Assembly: GCA_013180625.2 (NCBI GenBank)
Contig: SNVD02014720.1
Location: forward strand, 1 to 64,000
Direction: 5' to 3'
From: Boswellia sacra
Lineage: Eukaryota > Streptophyta > Magnoliopsida > Sapindales > Burseraceae
Length of the DNA stretch: 64,000 nt
The stretch's first letter is position 1; each line of letters starts with the position of its first letter. The translations under genes were made by a program, and so were the position numbers. Below, one piece after another: positions 60,917 through 64,000 of the stretch. The notes under the pieces are model-generated. The model was not told where the DNA came from, did no database searches, and worked only from the letters and a program-made list of their open reading frames with translations.

Positions 60917-62302
60917 TGATAAACACTTAAATATGTATGTTTAATAAGAGCTTAGTTCATCATATTGCATTAATAGTGTCATTAAATTTCTCAACTTAAG
61001 CATATTTGTAGTCTTTGCATCTTTGGAATTAACTTCCTCTTAATTTTGGTTTTGTTACAGGTTCGGTAAAATGGGCATAACTCTCCTTTTATAGATCAGA
61101 ATGGCACAATTCTTAATGTTTTGGAAAGCTGATTCAATTGTCTACAAGATTGCATTTCAGAAGCATCATCAAATTAGGGCTCTTAGTGGATCAAAATTGG
61201 GCTTGAAATGAACCCATCTATAGTCTCGGCCCAGTCTGACCAGGCCTCAGTATTTGGACCGTATCTCTCAAAATACGTATCCAAATTGTGCAAATAAATA
61301 TGTTCTAGAAGGCTGAGAGAAATATCTACAACTTTGATGAAGATATGAGATTAAAATTCTCAATATTTCAATGTCAAAATTGATGGTCAAAGGCGGTGCC
61401 TAATGATCGCAATTGTCAAAGATATTTACAACTAATATTTGACAATTATGCCCTTGTAATTTGACAAGTTTGCCCCTGGATGTATCTATAAATAGAGGTG
61501 CCTTGTGACCCATTAGGGCATCTTGGCCTTGGCTGGAACATTTTGGCTTTGGCTAGGATCTTGTATTGTGTTTTGTGTGTTTATGTTATTAATGAATTTC
61601 CTTTTTCTTGCATTTTATTTTCTTTCTATTATAATGTTCTTCTAATTTCTCTCTTTCTAAGGTGAAAGGGTGAAACCTTTGATATGAGAGTAAGGATTCT
61701 CTAACCCTTTAATATGTGCTTAATTGTCATAATATTGTGTTGTTTATTTTATATGATTTATATTTAATTTCTTAATCAATCTTGACACCACTCGTAAAGT
61801 GGAGGTCTTGATCCATTGTCGACAATCCTTGGCACATCAAATGCTTGGATCCTTTCTAGATGATGTATGGTTCTTCCTTACCACACGAATCTAGTTAGGA
61901 ACCTTGATTTGTTATAGACATATGATGATTGGCACATTGGATGCTTGAACCCATTTACAAGAAGTGGTATAAATATTGGTAACAAAGCAAATATAATTCA
62001 TATAACTAAAATGGGTTGTTTATCCTTATTTGAATTATCAAGGGCGGATCCCCTAACCTTAGCTTTCATTATTATTGTGTTAATTTCTCTTGTGTTATTA
62101 TCATCTATTGTTTAAGAATTTGTTTGTTACTCATACTTGTTGATATTATCTTAACATCCCTTTGAATCATCCATATCATATTTGTTTACTTTATAGTTTG
62201 TAGCGCTAAAATTCCCTTCCTCGTGGATCGACCCTGGTCTCACCGGGTTTTATTATTTTGACACTCCTATACTTGGGAGACAATCCTTTTTCGGATGTGT
62301 CA
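60917..62302 (+). repeat. 5' LTR of the right-hand Athila-like element
   Basis: TGATAAACACTTAAATATG…TTCGGATGTGTCA, 1386 bp. TATA box CTATAAATAG at 61486-61495, followed by the GAGGTGCCTTGTGACCC leader. Confidence 0.93.
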
Positions 62303-62308
62303 AGTTTT

Positions 62309-62326
62309 TGGCGCCGTTGCTGGGGA
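62309..62326 (+). other. Primer binding site (tRNA-Asp type)
   Basis: TGGCGCCGTTGCTGGGGA, identical to that of the minus-strand copy, 6 nt after the LTR. Confidence 0.93.
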
Positions 62327-62544
62327 AGGTAAAATTTGGCGTACAAAATTGTAAGTATTTTCTCTTCCCATTTCTATTTTTATTTTTCTTGCATATGTTC
62401 ATCTCTTCTCTCCCCATTTCTATTTTTTATCTTTTCTTGCATGTGTTCATCTTTTCTTTCTCTTTGCATTAATTGGTAGAATTGTTAGTAGCCACTCATC
62501 TTGTCTGAAAAAAAAATCATGCTCATGTCCAACCAAGAACATTA

Positions 62545-64000
62545 ATGGACTCCATAAATCTTAGGAGAACTTGTGCACAATCATGCATAGTCTTCCCTCA
62601 TGATGCATTATACTTAGACCATGAATCGGATTTCATTCAATTCTTACCCCACTTTCATGGCCTAGATGTTGAAAACCCATTTTTGCAATTGAGAGAATTT
62701 GAAGAGTTTTGTAACACTTATAGTGACCTAAATTGTAGCATAAACATCTTAAGATTAAAGCTTTTTCCTTTTTCTCTAAAAGATAAAGCTAAGACATGGC
62801 TACAAAATCTTAGGTCAAGATCCATTAGCTCATGGGATGAAATGCAACAATAATTTCTTAAAGAATTCTTTCCTCCCTATAGAACAAATTCTCTCAAAAA
62901 ATCAAATCACCAATTTCACTCAAAAACAAGGAGAGACCTTTTACCAATGTTGGGATAGGTATAAAGCATTGCTTAATACTTGTCCTCATCATGGTTTGGA
63001 AACATGGGAACTAGTTTTAACTTTCTATAAAGGTCTTACACATCAAGCTAGGCAAATGATAGAATTAATGTGTGATGGACAATTTGAAGATAAATACCCA
63101 GATGAAGCCATGGATTTCCTAGACTTACTAGTGAAAAATGCTCAAAATTGGAACAATGTTGGCACCTATGAGGTACCAAAAACATCTAGTAGAGGCATTT
63201 ATAACATTAGGGAGAATCATGATCATCATGCTAAATTTGCATCCCTAGCTAGAAAAGTCAAGGACTTAGAAATGTGGTCTATGCAAGAAATTGTCTGTCA
63301 CACTGTGTAATACTAGTGATCATCCTACGGATGATTGCGCAATTATGCCTACCTTTAGGAAAGGTCTCCATGACCAAACCAATGTGTTAAACACTTTCCA
63401 AAGGTCAAATCCTAATTCTTACTCACACAATTTTGGATGGAAAAATCACTTGAATTTTGATCGGAGGAAGGATAATCATGCACAATCTTACCAACCTCCC
63501 TTTTAATCATATCAAAATTTTCAAAAATCTCATGATCATGCATCTTATCAGGATCTTGAAGAAACATTGAATTCATTCATTGCAAAGCAAAAGGCTTTTA
63601 ATAGTTAAACTGCTCAAACTATGGCGAACTTGAACGATACTCTTGAAAAGCTTGCATTTGCACTTAGTCCTCATGAGAAAGGTGAGTTTCCATCTCAACT
63701 AAAGCCAAACTCTATCAATCCACATGTGAGTAATCCAAGGGGCCAACATCTAGATGAAGATTTGGTAAGTACTCTTCACGATGGTAAGGTTGATAAAGAA
63801 CATATTCCTAACCTTTATGAGAAAGACGATGAATCAATCTCAAAGGGTAAAGAAAAAGTTATTAAACCTACATCTAACATGGAAAAGACCGAATCCTCAC
63901 TTATGCCCTCATATCATCATAAACTTAACCAAAATGTTGGCATTGATGAATTTTTCAAGCATGATGAAAATGAGGAAGCTAATGTGGAAGACTATATCCA
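62545..64000 (+). pseudogene. Athila-like gag (broken, runs off the edge)
   Basis: F-L-P-H-F-H-G-L-D, L-F-P-F-S-L-K-D-K-A-K-T-W and S-W-D-E-M match the gag at 51831-54103. A TAA at 62851 replaces a Gln codon, a frameshift follows near 62880 (then Q-G-E-T-F-Y-Q-C-W-D-R-Y), another near 63290, and stops at 63504 and 63606. The zinc knuckle has lost its first Cys spacing (C-N-T-S-D-H-P-T-D-D-C). The low-complexity linker runs to the edge; no protease is seen yet. Confidence 0.85.

Larger units (their letters stand above)
60917..64000 (+). mobile_element. Athila-like retrotransposon, 5' part, same family as 45218-55570
   Basis: LTR, primer site and gag follow in plus orientation and run off the right edge. 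The LTR is clearly of the family at 45218-55570 but visibly more diverged from those two LTRs than they are from each other. Whether it carries a LOG gene cannot be seen here. Confidence 0.9.

Overview
The window is plant nuclear DNA, most likely from a dicot. It has no operons, ribosome binding sites or bacterial genes. It holds LTR retrotransposons with plant-type primer binding sites (tRNA-Asp-like for Athila, tRNA-Arg-like for Tat, initiator-Met tRNA for Copia), CACTA-type DNA transposon ends, and broken pieces of eukaryotic genes that still carry GT/AG introns (EXO70, an RCC2-like protein, a PXA/PX sorting nexin, IST1, casein kinase 1, ribosomal protein L10a, prefoldin 3). I see no intact host gene; almost everything is a transposon or a fragment carried by one.

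Layout. 1-6269: the 3' part of an Athila-like Ty3/gypsy element (+): integrase end, a Cys-rich unknown ORF, a 67-bp G-box hairpin repeat, an intronless LOG (cytokinin-activating enzyme) gene and the 3' LTR. 6270-10697: gene-poor DNA with a prefoldin 3 exon and a CACTA-like end. 10700-11600: a Copia gag/LTR remnant. 13085-13564 and 33534 onward: two halves of a plant-mobile-domain gene. Between them, 13568-33530 looks like one Pack-CACTA transposon with fragments of at least six host genes; a Copia element (18950-25878) is nested in it. 35428-36720: a degenerate DUF7745/PMD-like ORF lying antisense to, and just beyond, a decayed Tat-type Ty3/gypsy element (37105-45217, resuming 55576-58400, minus). 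That Tat element was interrupted by a Copia LTR, now solo (40062-41822), and by a complete Athila-like element (45218-55570, minus). Rightmost are a plus-strand Tat fragment with LTR (58400-60680) and the 5' part of another Athila-like element (60917-64000).

Most notable: both Athila-like elements with a visible 3' region, although from different families with different LTRs, carry an intronless LOG gene in sense orientation between integrase and the 3' LTR. Both LOG genes had the same ancestral length (216 codons plus stop), both have a TATA-like box about 90-105 nt upstream of the ATG, and both end in an L-D-L-x-L-x-L tail. The minus-strand copy is inside an element with two LTRs and a 5-bp target duplication, so it belongs to the retrotransposon. 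I recall that LOGL4-like extra ORFs have been reported in two Athila-like elements, so the association may not be new; the paired families, the tail and the promoter arrangement deserve study. The second highlight is the multi-gene Pack-CACTA.

Limits: identities are by recognition of protein families, without database searches; exon ends come from splice motifs read by eye.
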